64,000 nt of DNA from Alteromonas sp. KUL106 (GTDB lineage Bacteria; Pseudomonadota; Gammaproteobacteria; Enterobacterales; Alteromonadaceae): NCBI RefSeq assembly GCF_009811415.1, contig NZ_BLIG01000001.1:372001-436000 (forward strand), read 5' to 3'. Of this stretch, positions 20,901 to 30,547 are shown piece by piece. A model generated the notes under the pieces. It had not been told where the DNA came from. It made no database searches and saw only the letters and a list, made by a program, of their open reading frames with translations. The stretch's first letter is position 1. Every line of letters starts with the position of its first letter. The position numbers and the translations under genes are program-made.

Positions 20901-21291
20901 CTTTAGTGATTACAACAACGGTGACCATGCCAATGGTTTAGTGATAGAAGCAGCGAGCTTCCAAGAGACCATATTCAGTGCATCTGATGCCGGCAGCTAT
21001 ACCTTTTCGTTTGACGCTAAAGCCCCGTTTGAAGGCGGCATCGCCGCACCGACCACGGCCTATGCCTACATCAGGGTGTTAGATCCTAATAATGGGTTTG
21101 CATCGAGTGTGGACGTGAGAGTGGATTTGAGTGCGGTAAGTAACACTGAATGGGCGCGCTACACTGTTGAGGCTACACTGGACGAGAGTTTAGATGGTCA
21201 AATCCTTCAGTTTGGTTTTTCAAATTCAGCTACTGGCTACAACCCTAGCGGTGTCTTCTACGACAACGTTAATTTTTCAATAGTTGAATAG
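17929..21291 (+). CDS. GH16 beta-glucanase (laminarinase-like) surface lipoprotein with multiple C-terminal modules
   Basis: A 1120-aa lipoprotein (lipobox LLSGC, Cys23) that should hydrolyse beta-1,3-glucan. The GH16 domain spans about residues 45-300 and has the signature GEIDVMES, with Glu167 as nucleophile and Glu172 as acid/base. Residues about 335-520 and 539-715 are two beta-sandwich modules resembling carbohydrate-binding domains. Residues about 725-920 and 925-1120 are a clear tandem repeat sharing FNDYNNGDHGNGL / FSDYNNGDHANGL. It precedes a TonB receptor by 12 bases, so they form an operon. Laminarin specificity is inferred from the fold and the context. Confidence 0.9.
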   Translation: MSKPTLTLSLASIVSASILLSGCQNDDEAIGGQLENPPPPTSANFELVWADEFDGASVDTTKWEIQTGDGSSVGLPPGWGNNELQYYTADNISVADGTLVIEARVGDSPDPNFNYTSGRMRTQGLFDFTYGRIEASIQVPEGVGLWAAFWTLGSDPSPFGEWAARGEIDVMESFGQATPFVAGTAHFGQRFPLNVSASKTYDIDPTDGFHQYAVEWDSQRIRWFVDGDHYFTVSRDTYWNYYFKNQMEGFLSGENDAPFNENQHLIVNLAVGGNPAGMPNPNDADVFPGQLLVDYIRVYQCPLPPVNDGLGCENSIDEVDPFVITQGGDGTPPPQDVVINTFTLYDDAPGVLFSGTNSERPLGIGVFDNDGALTVAEVEDTDTTRGTVLEITTSGGGNIQINDPEGNTFELFGMGRADNNEFYGGELKFDVYIDSSQTQATALQVGVDSGFPDIGFTQVQLANLPSDEWTSVSLALSDVIQSNIGAFGGGPMNVEEVVNLIVLEPVGGAAKMRFDNIELVCGTPQTEPCGIVRITTVPQNVFIDEIDLFWTFGIGAVDSGSGFETYTDGSNPDGVNKIEWEITTSDDAVRDQVIDITFNGDGENGVWFIATDPQNLAGYNNGAVVFDLFVSDFGSDTNTITMQIDCVFPCTSGPQDLGRPADGEWQEIEIPLNQLINAGLNTTTVSAGLVLSVTDVNATTTFTIDNVRWEPFTDIVEEEVLPLSFFADFEGVDPAATALGNNWKSFGSVFTADGSFVYNYGAPFGTPLNSNSFANIAVGQGGAAQGEQQLILFNDYNNGDHGNGLFIEAATFQQFNLVADDAGTYTFTFDARVPNEGAIADPTIATAYVQTLDPSNGFSTTARVEIDLSTISSTDWQTYSVNFDITDAMAGQLLEFGFTSRTTNFAPSAIIVDNVDFDRAQPGVFYETDFEAGDAGAGEIGDGWLSFAAVFADGNFAYSYGPFPAPNNTGGFTSYATGEAGEAQGTQYLNVFSDYNNGDHANGLVIEAASFQETIFSASDAGSYTFSFDAKAPFEGGIAAPTTAYAYIRVLDPNNGFASSVDVRVDLSAVSNTEWARYTVEATLDESLDGQILQFGFSNSATGYNPSGVFYDNVNFSIVE
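20101..21288 (+). repeat. Two direct ~200-residue module repeats within the GH16 gene
   Basis: The segments 20101-20690 and 20701-21288 encode related modules (shared motifs DFE, YNNGDH, NGL, EAA, GTYTF/GSYTF, DPxNGF, LEFGF/LQFGF). They diverge at the DNA level, so the duplication is old. Confidence 0.85.
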
Positions 21292-21303
21292 GGAGGGTCA
21301 AAA

Positions 21304-24051
21304 ATGAAACGTTTTAACCGAGATTTTAATGACATGCCAACAATTACAACATCGGTCTGTACAGGACACCTTATGAAACTATTTGGACACTGTATCTTGG
21401 CTTCTTCCATCATCTTTGGCGCTGCATCGGCGATTGCTCAAGAAGTAGAAAAAACCGAGGAAGAAAAAGAAGCTGACCTAGAACGCATAGTAGTAACCGT
21501 GGAACGCCGTTCCCAAGACATTCAAGACTTAGGGGGAACCGCATTTGCGTTTTCAGGTGAGGACTTGAAAGCGCAAGGTATCCAAGATATCACCGATATT
21601 TCTGAATCGATTCCCGGTTTAGAAATCGGTAATAATCAAGGTAACGTAGAGGTATGGATCCGCGGTATAGGTAGCTCTAACAATACTGAGCTTGGCGATC
21701 CCGCGGCGGCGACACACTTAGATGGTGTATACATACCGCGCCCATCTGGTATAGGCTCAGCGTTTTTCGATATATCCCGCGTAGAGGTAAACGTGGGCCC
21801 ACAGGGAACATTGCGCGGAAGAAACGCGACCGCAGGTTCTGTCAATATCATTCCGTGGCGCCCCGCGATAGGTCAATGGAACGGCAGTGCAGAAGTTGAG
21901 TTCGGTAACTACAATCATCGAACTATAACGGGAGCGCTCAATATTCCCGTTAACGACGTATTAGCCTTTCGTGTCGCCGGTATCAAAACCGACCATGATT
22001 CCTACTACAATGATGTTGGGCCCCTTGACCTTGAATTGGCTGAGGCGGCTGACAACCTAGGCTTGAGATTTCAAGCGCTTTATGAGCCAAACGACGATTT
22101 AAGCATTTACTTATCTTACGATTTTGCAAGAGAACAAGGCACTGGTTACACGGGCACAAACTACGCCTTACCTCTTGGACTTGGTATAGACCCTGACACT
22201 ATTGAAGATCCTCGTGATGTGGTGGGCCGGGGTTTTTCTCCTATTCAAGATACTATTCATGACGGCTTCAAGATTGAAATAACCTACGATTTAGGAGACG
22301 TTAAACTGGAATATAACGGAAGTTATCGTGATCTAATCTACGACTATCAAGCGGCTACACCGTTGTCACCGGACTTCCCAGGCGTGTTCGACGCACTCGC
22401 ACCATTAGATCAAGCACTCGACGACTTTTCTCGCTTTCAGTTCTTAACTGATTCTGAGTCAATTATTCATGAATTGCGCTTATTGTCTGATGATGATGCT
22501 AGCCGACTTACCTATACTGCCGGTATTTTCCTGTTTGATGAACGCCAACAAACGTTCTTAGCATCGGCAGGCGACCGCGGCGGCTTTTTCCAAGGCGCGG
22601 AGTTCAACCAGCCAAATACCGACACGGATTCATTTTCGATTTACGGCGACGCCACGTATGAATTCAGTGCTGATACGCGTCTAACCCTAGGTTTACGCTA
22701 TACAAAAGATACTAAGACACGTCAGGGGGTAAATGCACGCTACGCGTTTGCACTCGGTGGTTTCGATGTTAACACAGGGAACCCATTTGGATGTTGTATG
22801 GGCGCCAGGGTAGGTACTGAAGGCTTCTAGTTCGCTGGTTTTGGACGCTCTATTTACGATCCAGACCAAAACGGTGATGGGAATGTTTCTGACGAAGAGT
22901 TCTTAGCATTCTACTTCGACGGTATCGCCCAATTCGGGGACAGAGATACTCTTGACGATATTTTTGCCAATGGCGTTACCCAAGGCGGCGCAGAAAACCG
23001 CCCTGCATGTTCTGACAGTGACGTCACTGATGGACTGATATGTAATGAGGATGGCACACACTCCTTTGCCGTGCCTATATCTCCCAACAATTCAATAACA
23101 GTGCAAGACGGCCGTATTGACAACGAATTTGTTGACTGGCGTATCAGACTAGAGCATGACCTGAACAATGACCAATTGCTATACGGTCTAATTGCTACGG
23201 GCCACAAATCAGGTGGATTTAACGATACATTCAGCGACCCTACAACGGGTTTAACGCTGGCGCCAACGTACCAAGAGGAGAGCGTCACGTTGTTCGAGGT
23301 TGGCTCTAAGAATGAGTTCGACCTTGGTGACATACCTACCACCTTTAACTTCTCTGCATTTTATAACGATTATCGCGACCAAGTGTTCACCAACCTGCTG
23401 TCTGTTGAGCAAGCTTTAGAGTTCAACTCTGGTGCGCCAGTTGACCCGCTTGACGCAACACCGGGCGCTTTGGTTGTGTCGTTTAGCTTTAATGCCGCCG
23501 ACTCTGCGATTTACGGCATGCAGTTTGATGGCAAGTTTGAACTTCCATACGACATTAACTTCAACTGGACTGCACTATGGTTAGAAGCAGAAATTGAGAA
23601 CAGCCAAGAAATACAGGACTCACGTTTTCAGGCTGACGTGGCGCCAGATGAAGCGGTATTCCAGTCTATTGACGGTAACCGCCTGCCGCGAACGCCACGC
23701 TTTCAGCTAAATGCGTCATTAAGCCAGATTTTTGATGTAGGTAGCGGAACACTCGACTATGTCATTTCAACAGGTTGGCGCGATTCGCAGTTTTTAACCA
23801 TATTCAACAGTATTGATTACCAGAACCCTGATAATCCTCGCCGAAGATTAGACGATTCTGTAGATGCATATTGGACGGTGGACGCAGGTATGGGTTACAC
23901 CCATGGCGATGGTGCGCTTCGTGTTGAAGCCTTCGCCAACAACCTGTTTGACGAAGTGCGAACTGCTGCGACAATCATTACCCAATTCGATAACACGCGA
24001 TTTTTCACGCGCCCAAGAACATTTGGCGTGCGTGTAAGATACACCTATTAG
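21304..24051 (+). pseudogene. TonB-dependent receptor interrupted by a single in-frame amber codon
   Basis: An outer-membrane receptor of about 915 residues that would import glucan oligosaccharides. The start at 21304 follows AGGGAGG. A signal peptide (MKLFGHCIL region), a plug domain (ITDISESIPGLEIG, GPQGTLRGRNATAGSVN) and a beta-barrel ending in RVRYTY are all present. A TAG at 22828-22830 (codon 509) stops the frame. The same frame then runs open from 22831 to the normal end without any shift. A CAG to TAG transition (Gln) is the simplest explanation. It could be a real nonsense mutation, a sequencing error or a suppressed codon. Without readthrough the product would lack half the barrel. 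Confidence 0.88.
22864..22899 (+). other. EF-hand-like calcium loop in the receptor
   Basis: Just after the amber codon the frame encodes DQNGDGNVSDEE, which fits the 12-residue EF-hand or dockerin pattern D-x-N-x-D-G-x-V-x-x-x-E. It lies in an insert of the barrel region that is probably an extracellular loop. Confidence 0.65.
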
Positions 24052-24107
24052 GAAATTGATAAACAGCGAATAATAAACGCACGTTTTTTTGAACTAAGCG
24101 AAATCAG

Positions 24108-24149
24108 CGCGCATACAAACCGTTAGGAGTATGCGCGTTCTCTTTTTTA
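24108..24149 (+). terminator. Terminator after the TonB receptor
   Basis: CGCGCATAC pairs perfectly with GTATGCGCG around a 12-base loop, followed by TCTCTTTTTT. It separates the GH16-receptor unit from the next glycosidase, which therefore needs its own promoter or readthrough. Confidence 0.85.
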
Positions 24150-24212
24150 ATTACTCTCAAACGTATTCATTTTGCTGTTTTTTAGGCGTTAATATGATTA
24201 AAGGAGAATAAT

Positions 24213-25511
24213 ATGCAACGTTTCCCCATCATTGGAAGTCTGCTTTTTATATTCACCATGTTATCTGGCGGCCAAACAGCCGCAAAACCCGTTCACGTAG
24301 AAGTGAGTAAACTCCCTGACGGAAGTTATACCTTGTTGCGCGATGGTAAACCGTACCGTGTTAAAGGTGCCGGTGTAGATGGTGCCGACCTTGCCACACT
24401 GGCTGCACACGGTGCTAACTCTATTCGAACGTGGTCAATAGATGGCGGCGCAATGCCCGCTAAAGCATTGTTAGACAAAGCCCATGAGCTTGGCATGACC
24501 GTTTCTTTAGGGATTGATTTTGCTCGAGAGCGGCATGGCTTTGATTACAACGATAAACAGGCTATCGCGGCACAACTTGAAAAGGTGAAAGCCAGCGTTC
24601 TTGCTCATAAAGACCATCCTGCCCTACTCACCTGGTTTATTGGCAATGAGTTAAACTTTGATTTTACCAACCCCAAAGTATACGACGCGGTTAATGAAGC
24701 AGCGGAGTTGATCAAATCCATCGACCCGCACCACCCAACCACTACCACCATTGCCGGGTTTGATAAAAAAGCCATGGACGCAGTGACGACCCGCGCCACG
24801 GCGCTCGATTTTGTCAGTTTTCAACTTTATGCCGACGTAGTCAACTTACCTAAATACATTGAGAAGTACGGCTATAAAGGGCCTTACATGATTACTGAAT
24901 GGGGCGCTGTAGGTCACTGGGAAGTGTATAAAACAAAATGGGGCGCGCCCGTTGAAACGACCAGTTCAGAAAAGGCTAGCAACTATGCGAAAAGCTTCGT
25001 AAAGGCAATCGAGCCTCAAGCTAGGCAACTTATTGGCAATTATGTTTTTCTTTGGGGGCAAAAACAAGAACGCACAAGTACATGGTACGGCATGTTTCTC
25101 GATTCAGGCGAACGCACCGAAGCAGTAGATGTTATGCACTACGTTTGGAAAGGAAAATGGCCCGAAAACCGAACGCCTAGAGTAAGTCCTATTGGACTTG
25201 ACGATAAAGTAGCGTTCGATAACGTTTTTCTGTTTTCCGGTGATAGTTACGAGGCGACGCTCAATGCCGTTGATCCCGATGGAGATCCACTGCAATTTAG
25301 GTGGGAGGTTAGGAAAGAATCAACAGCGACAGAAGTTGGCGGCGACCGTGAAGTGGTGCCAGAAGAAGTAACAGGGCTTATTAAGAACCCCGAGGCCCAA
25401 AAAATAACACTCTTGGCTCCTAATGAACCGGGCGCTTATCGTTTGTATGCATTCGTTTATGATGGAAAAGGAAATGCCGCACATGCGAACTTTCCCTTCT
25501 TCGTAAAATAA
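24213..25511 (+). CDS. Exported TIM-barrel glycosidase-like protein of the glucan locus
   Basis: A 432-aa protein with a signal peptide (hydrophobic residues 5-18, cleavage near QTAA). The barrel resembles the catalytic part of GH2-like and clan-A enzymes: WFIGNELN supplies a candidate acid/base Glu146 and MITEWG a candidate nucleophile Glu229. The last 110 residues form an Ig-like domain (DPDGDPLQFRWEV). A perfect AAGGAG precedes the ATG. Its place after GH16 and the receptor suggests it cleaves beta-glucan oligosaccharides, but the exact family and linkage are uncertain. Confidence 0.82.
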   Translation: MQRFPIIGSLLFIFTMLSGGQTAAKPVHVEVSKLPDGSYTLLRDGKPYRVKGAGVDGADLATLAAHGANSIRTWSIDGGAMPAKALLDKAHELGMTVSLGIDFARERHGFDYNDKQAIAAQLEKVKASVLAHKDHPALLTWFIGNELNFDFTNPKVYDAVNEAAELIKSIDPHHPTTTTIAGFDKKAMDAVTTRATALDFVSFQLYADVVNLPKYIEKYGYKGPYMITEWGAVGHWEVYKTKWGAPVETTSSEKASNYAKSFVKAIEPQARQLIGNYVFLWGQKQERTSTWYGMFLDSGERTEAVDVMHYVWKGKWPENRTPRVSPIGLDDKVAFDNVFLFSGDSYEATLNAVDPDGDPLQFRWEVRKESTATEVGGDREVVPEEVTGLIKNPEAQKITLLAPNEPGAYRLYAFVYDGKGNAAHANFPFFVK

Positions 25512-25608
25512 CGTACCCCCTACCTATAAAACGTTATTACTCGCCTTACGCATCATGATCATATCCCGATGTTTCGTAAGGGAAACAGAAGTATTTTAAA
25601 GCAAACCA

Positions 25609-25633
25609 CTCCCTGATGCTCGGTATCAGGGAG
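25609..25633. terminator. Hairpin between the glycosidase and RRM genes
   Basis: CTCCCTGAT pairs with ATCAGGGAG around a seven-base loop in the convergent gap. There is no clear T-run on either strand, so terminator function is uncertain. Confidence 0.5.
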
Positions 25634-25771
25634 CAATAAGCGCGTATTTATTCACATAAAATCAGAGCGAATAGATGTACGCAAAGCGCCAACGATCATC
25701 TATTCGGACTGGTGTAAGTACAAACACGCAAACAAAGATGGGGCGTTTTATCACTTACGCCACCGTCGCAA

Positions 25772-26167
25772 TTATTCGGGCCCGTTTTCACTTTTGTCAT
25801 CATTACTCGCCACGGACCCCCACACGTTTTCTGGAATTACCCTAGGAGTTGAGGGTGCGGAATTTTCTGCAGCGGCTTGTTTCTTTTCTTGATTTGACCA
25901 TTTAACGCGAATTTTCTTTCCGTCGATAACTTTTCCGTTTAGCGCTTTAATAGCGCTATCAGTTTCATCTTGCGTACTCATTTCGACAAAGCCAAAGCCT
26001 TTAGATAAGCCTGTAGCATCGTCCATTACCATGTCGCATGACACGATGGAACCAAATTCAAAGAACAGATCTTCAAGATTTTCTTGGGTAAAAGATTTAG
26101 GTAAATTGCGAACGAGTATGCTCAAAGTAGGACTCAGCTTAGTTGATGGTGTTTTATAGTGTAGCAT
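25772..26167 (-). CDS. RNA-binding protein with one RRM domain
   Basis: A 131-aa protein with a single RNA recognition motif. RNP2 is ILVRNL and RNP1 is KGFGFVEM, the two strands that contact RNA. The C-terminal tail is polar and probably disordered (Ser/Pro/Asn/Asp-rich). The first 14 residues do not belong to the domain, so translation may instead begin at a TTG at 26125. Such small bacterial RRM proteins are often cold-induced (family knowledge). Targets are unknown. Confidence 0.85.
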   Translation of the reverse strand: MLHYKTPSTKLSPTLSILVRNLPKSFTQENLEDLFFEFGSIVSCDMVMDDATGLSKGFGFVEMSTQDETDSAIKALNGKVIDGKKIRVKWSNQEKKQAAAENSAPSTPRVIPENVWGSVASNDDKSENGPE

Positions 26168-26398
26168 GTGATCACAGGCTTTTTCTTGTCGTATCTGCTG
26201 CCATTAATAACCGAAAGAAAAAACACATGGCAAAACCAGACAGCCAGATGAAAGCGCACGCAAATGGACGACAAAGTCTCAGCGAGCGCTAATGGCAAAT
26301 TGCCGCTGAATAAACGGCGGCAAATAATAAAATTAACAACGTTGAAATGAACGTACACTGCGCTTTTTCAGCGCCTAGTGATCAAAACGGAAAACAGC

Positions 26399-27175
26399 TT
26401 ACTCTTCTTGATTGCGAAGAAAAACCAGTTCTGTTGATGAACTCTGTTCTTCGCTGAACTGGTAACCGTCTACGTCAAAGTTTTTCAAGCCCTCTACGTC
26501 TTCTACGCGGTTTTCAAGAATATAGCGCGCCATCAAGCCACGTGCTTTCTTAGCAAAGAAGCTGATAATTTTATATTGGCCGTTTTTGCAATCTTTAAAG
26601 GTTGGCGTAATGATCATGCCGTCTAAGGACTTCTTCTTCACGGCTTTAAAATACTCATTCGAAGCCAGGTTGACCAACACGTTATCCCCTTGCGCTTCCA
26701 ACGCCTTATTCAGCATATAGGTAATGCGGTCATCCCAAAACGCATACAGGTCTTTGCCTTCAGGGTTCGCTAATTTAGTCCCCATTTCTAAGCGATAAGC
26801 CTGCATTAAATCTAGCGGACGAAGCAATCCGTAAAGACCTGAAAGAATACGAAGATGCTTTTGCGCATATTCAACAGTGTCGGCATCAAGCGAGTAGGCA
26901 TCTAACCCTGTGTAGACGTCGCCATTAAACGCATACATAGCTTGGCGAGCGTTGTCAGAAGTGAACGGTGTAGAAAATTCAGCGAAGCGATTAGCGTTTA
27001 AAGTAGCTAACTTGTCGCTAATCTTCATTAGAGAAGATAAATCAGCGGGTGTTAACGTTCTGCATACTTCCATGAGTTTTTCAGTATCTTCAAGCATTGA
27101 AGGCTGAGTGAACTGATTTACTGGAATGCTGCTTTCAAAATCTAAATTTTTCGCTGGGGATACTACAACTAACAT
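26399..27175 (-). CDS. yaaA: YaaA family peroxide-stress protein (UPF0246)
   Basis: A 258-aa protein of exactly the E. coli YaaA length. Shared blocks include [33 protein letters not shown] and [14 protein letters not shown]. In E. coli YaaA lowers free iron during hydrogen peroxide stress and its fold binds DNA; the same is inferred here. It is a single gene transcribed away from talB. Confidence 0.95.
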   Translation of the reverse strand: MLVVVSPAKNLDFESSIPVNQFTQPSMLEDTEKLMEVCRTLTPADLSSLMKISDKLATLNANRFAEFSTPFTSDNARQAMYAFNGDVYTGLDAYSLDADTVEYAQKHLRILSGLYGLLRPLDLMQAYRLEMGTKLANPEGKDLYAFWDDRITYMLNKALEAQGDNVLVNLASNEYFKAVKKKSLDGMIITPTFKDCKNGQYKIISFFAKKARGLMARYILENRVEDVEGLKNFDVDGYQFSEEQSSSTELVFLRNQEE

Positions 27176-27559
27176 TTCGACTCCTTAATTTTTACGCCGC
27201 TATTGTATCACTTCATACGCCTTAAAAAGCTAAATGGCATAAGAAAGACGTAAATTGGCTTAACAGAGAAATCCGATTAGCCATTTTGTCATTATCTTAT
27301 GTATAAATTTTCACACGGGTTTGATATAAATAGGGTTATAAACAATTATTCAAACAATAAATCAGATGCATCTTTTCGTTGTGTGTCTTGATGACCAAAG
27401 CGCTACATCTATTTTTGCCGCCTTCCCAAAGGGAAAGCGCATTAAGCAAAAAGAAAACGCAGGCGCAACACCCTACACACGCGCAAGCGAACCGTTTTAT
27501 TCAACTGGCTTTTCCAGCGAGTTGTTCAAACTTATTATTGATAAAGAATAGAGAGAATT
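27176..27559. other. Divergent intergenic region yaaA / talB
   Basis: It contains the promoters of both genes. A 61-codon frame (27366-27551) directly before talB shows no similarity and no ribosome site, so I regard it as leader DNA rather than a gene. Confidence 0.5.
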
Positions 27560-28519
27560 ATGAGCAATCAGTTAGCTTCATTACGTGATATCACTACTGT
27601 AGTTGCCGACACGGGCGACATTGATGCCATTAAAAAGTATCAACCTGTTGATGCCACTACTAACCCGTCGCTACTTTTAAAAGCGGCTAGCCTTCCACAG
27701 TATGCAAGCTTAATTGACGACGCTGTTGCGTGGGCAAAACTTCAGTCTAACGATGCTGATCAGCAACTGACAGACGCATCAGACAAACTTGCCGTGGCTA
27801 TTGGTAAAGAAATCTCTGCAACCATTCCTGGTCGTATTTCAACAGAAGTAGACGCACGCCTTTCGTTTGACACCGCAGCGACTATCGAAAAAGCCGAGCG
27901 CTTAGTTCAGCTATATGAAGACGCTGGCATCGATAAGTCACGCATTCTTATTAAAATTGCCTCTACTTGGGAAGGTATTCAAGCGGCAGAAGCGCTAGAG
28001 AAAAAAGGCATTCAATGTAACCTTACACTCCTATTTAGCTTTGCCCAAGCACAAGCGTGTGCTGAAGCTGGCGTCTACCTAATATCTCCCTTCGTGGGCC
28101 GTATTCTAGACTGGTACAAAAAAGCCACCGGGACAGAGTCATACGCGCCAGATGAAGATCCAGGCGTAGTATCAGTAACGAAAATTTATAACTACTACAA
28201 AGAACACGGCTACAGCACAGTAGTAATGGGTGCTAGTTTCCGTAATATAGGTGAAATTCAGGCGTTAGCGGGTTGTGACCGCTTAACCATTAGCCCTGCA
28301 CTCTTGGAAGAGCTGGCAAATGAACCTGGTGAACTAGAAGTAAAACTTAAAGACAATGGCGCAACAAAAACACCCGGTGACCGCTTAACAGAAAGTGAAT
28401 TCCGCTGGGCCATGAACGAAGACGCTATGGCAACTGAAAAGCTGTCAGAAGGCATTCGTAACTTCGCTGCCGACCAAGAAAAACTTGAAACCATGCTTCG
28501 TGAAAAACTAAGCGCATAA
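27560..28519 (+). CDS. talB: Transaldolase B
   Basis: Moves a three-carbon dihydroxyacetone unit between sugar phosphates in the non-oxidative pentose phosphate pathway. The 319-aa product has the N-terminal [14 protein letters not shown] block and the Schiff-base lysine in [10 protein letters not shown]. The length and sequence match class I bacterial transaldolases. It is followed 15 bases later by pgi, so the two are co-transcribed and link the pentose phosphate pathway to glycolysis. Confidence 0.96.
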   Translation: MSNQLASLRDITTVVADTGDIDAIKKYQPVDATTNPSLLLKAASLPQYASLIDDAVAWAKLQSNDADQQLTDASDKLAVAIGKEISATIPGRISTEVDARLSFDTAATIEKAERLVQLYEDAGIDKSRILIKIASTWEGIQAAEALEKKGIQCNLTLLFSFAQAQACAEAGVYLISPFVGRILDWYKKATGTESYAPDEDPGVVSVTKIYNYYKEHGYSTVVMGASFRNIGEIQALAGCDRLTISPALLEELANEPGELEVKLKDNGATKTPGDRLTESEFRWAMNEDAMATEKLSEGIRNFAADQEKLETMLREKLSA

Positions 28520-28534
28520 GGGACGGACTAGACA

Positions 28535-30184
28535 ATGAGTACGTTAACTTCTCTTCCTGAGTGGAAAAAGCTGTCTGAAATTGCTTCATCGGTAAAAGGC
28601 GCCCACATGCGCGACTGGTTTGCACAAGATGCTAGCCGCGCGAACAAGATGCAGCTTGAAGCCTGCGGTATTTTTCTTGATTACTCAAAAAACCGTGTAA
28701 ACGACGAGGCGCTTAAAGGGCTTTTTGACCTAGCCCGTGCATGTAAACTAGAAACCCTTCGCGACGCTATGTTTTCTGGTGAGCAAATTAACTCAACAGA
28801 AGGCCGTGCTGTGCTTCACACCGCACTTCGCAACTTCTCAGACCGAAAAGTGTTGGTTGACGGCGAAGACGTGATGCCTGAAGTACATGCCACACTTGCT
28901 AAAATTGAAGCGTTTACTGCATCAATCCACAGCGGTGAACACAAAGGCTATACGGGCAAACCCATCAAGCAGATTGTAGCAATTGGTATTGGTGGCTCGT
29001 TCCTTGGCCCTAAGATTATGACAGAGGCACTTAAACCGCACACGGTTGATGCTGTTAAGGTCCACTTTGTTGCCAACGTAGATGGCTGTCATATTCATGA
29101 TGTGCTATCGAGCATCGATTTTGAAGAGACCTTGGTAGTGATGTCATCAAAGTCTTTCTCTACCCAAGAAACGCTTCAAAACACTATCACCGCAAAAGAG
29201 TGGTTTTTAAAATCTGGCGGTACACAAGAAGATATCGCTAAACACTTTGTTGCAGTGTCTTCAAACGTTAAAGCGGCCACCGAGTTTGGTATTAGCGCTG
29301 ATAATATCTTCCCAATGTGGGATTGGGTAGGCGGTCGTTACTCGTTGTGGTCTGCCATTGGTTTACCGATTGCCCTCGCCCTGGGCTTTGAAAACTTCAA
29401 GGGGCTGCTTGAAGGTGCGTTTGAAATGGATACCCATTTCACCACCGCGCCGCTTGAAGAGAACATGCCTGTACTGCTTGGTCTATTGGGTATTTGGTAC
29501 AGAAATTTCTTCGACGCACAGTCTCACGTTTTACTTCCATACTATCACTACCTTCGCGGTTTACCTGCCTACGTTCAGCAGTTAGACATGGAGAGTAATG
29601 GTAAAGAAGTAACTCAAGAAGGTGAAAATGTTGACTACCCTACTGGCCCTATTATTTGGGGAAGCGAGGGTACAAATGGTCAGCACAGTTTCCATCAACT
29701 TATTCACCAAGGTTCTGGCGTTATCCCAGCAGACTTCATGCTGCCCCTTAATGTGCCGAATCAAGACAACACGCATCATGCCATGCTCGCATCCAACTGC
29801 TTCGGTCAAACCCAAGCGTTGATGCAAGGTAAAACGTTTGAAGAGTGTTATGCAGACCTTGACGGTAAAGGCTTAGACGACGCTGAACGCAAGCGTTTGG
29901 CCGCTCACAAAACTATGCCTGGTAACAAACCTAGCAATACTTTCTTGTTTGATAGTCTGACACCTAAAACACTTGGCGCGCTGGTTGCAATGTATGAGCA
30001 TAAGGTATTCGTTCAGGGTGTTATCTGGAACCTTAACTCATTCGACCAATGGGGCGTAGAGTTAGGTAAAGTACTAGGAAACCAAGTACTTGCAGGCATT
30101 CAAGGCGAAGCAGAAAAAGACAATTTTGACGCTTCTACTCAACAATTGATTGCCAAATTCAGAGCAGCGAATGCACCAAAATAA
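28535..30184 (+). CDS. pgi: Glucose-6-phosphate isomerase
   Basis: Interconverts glucose 6-phosphate and fructose 6-phosphate. The 549-aa protein equals the E. coli length. It shows the two SIS-domain signatures: [14 protein letters not shown], and [16 protein letters not shown] in the active-site region, plus the C-terminal [14 protein letters not shown] motif. It forms an operon with talB and ends in a strong terminator. Confidence 0.97.
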   Translation: MSTLTSLPEWKKLSEIASSVKGAHMRDWFAQDASRANKMQLEACGIFLDYSKNRVNDEALKGLFDLARACKLETLRDAMFSGEQINSTEGRAVLHTALRNFSDRKVLVDGEDVMPEVHATLAKIEAFTASIHSGEHKGYTGKPIKQIVAIGIGGSFLGPKIMTEALKPHTVDAVKVHFVANVDGCHIHDVLSSIDFEETLVVMSSKSFSTQETLQNTITAKEWFLKSGGTQEDIAKHFVAVSSNVKAATEFGISADNIFPMWDWVGGRYSLWSAIGLPIALALGFENFKGLLEGAFEMDTHFTTAPLEENMPVLLGLLGIWYRNFFDAQSHVLLPYYHYLRGLPAYVQQLDMESNGKEVTQEGENVDYPTGPIIWGSEGTNGQHSFHQLIHQGSGVIPADFMLPLNVPNQDNTHHAMLASNCFGQTQALMQGKTFEECYADLDGKGLDDAERKRLAAHKTMPGNKPSNTFLFDSLTPKTLGALVAMYEHKVFVQGVIWNLNSFDQWGVELGKVLGNQVLAGIQGEAEKDNFDASTQQLIAKFRAANAPK

Positions 30185-30234
30185 GGAATGCGAGGTGATG
30201 TAAAATCACCCACTTGGTGCAAATAACAAACTGG

Positions 30235-30267
30235 ACGGCCGGCTTTTTCGAAAGCTGGCCGTTTTTT
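30235..30267 (+). terminator. Terminator of the talB-pgi operon
   Basis: ACGGCCGGCTTT pairs with AAAGCTGGCCGT (one wobble) around a TTCG tetraloop and is followed by TTTTT. It starts 50 bases after the pgi stop. Confidence 0.92.
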
Positions 30268-30547
30268 GTTGCGGTATTCATCAGCTATACGACAGACACT
30301 TTTTGACATCCGTAACACTATGTATTTGGTCACTAATAATACAAGAAGGATCAAATACATAAAGTTATTGTCTACGCTGTAAACATACTGAGTATTGCCT
30401 TACCCATGTCATCACATTGTCACAATTTGTTAATAAAAGGTAAATTAAACTATTTTATTTTAGTGGCGGCTGTGATACAAAATTGTACAGAGGGAATTAA
30501 AAACAAAAACTCTGTATTAGTTGTAGTGGTATAAAAAGGAGATCCCA
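30268..30547. other. Upstream region of the DUF3545 gene
   Basis: Part of the 360-bp gap after pgi. It contains a spaced inverted repeat (ATGTATTTG at 30320-30328 facing CAAATACAT at 30352-30360), which may be an operator or a hairpin. No gene is seen. Confidence 0.4.

Noticed and set aside
22828..22830. Amber codon as programmed pyrrolysine or other recoding
   Set aside because: There is no surrounding structure or known machinery to support it in this type of bacterium; mutation or error is simpler.
23071..24051. A separate gene starting at the ATG at 23071
   Set aside because: It is the in-frame second half of the interrupted TonB receptor and has no ribosome site; the frame is open from 22831.
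27366..27551. 61-codon ORF before talB
   Set aside because: No ribosome site or similarity; more likely promoter and 5' leader of talB.
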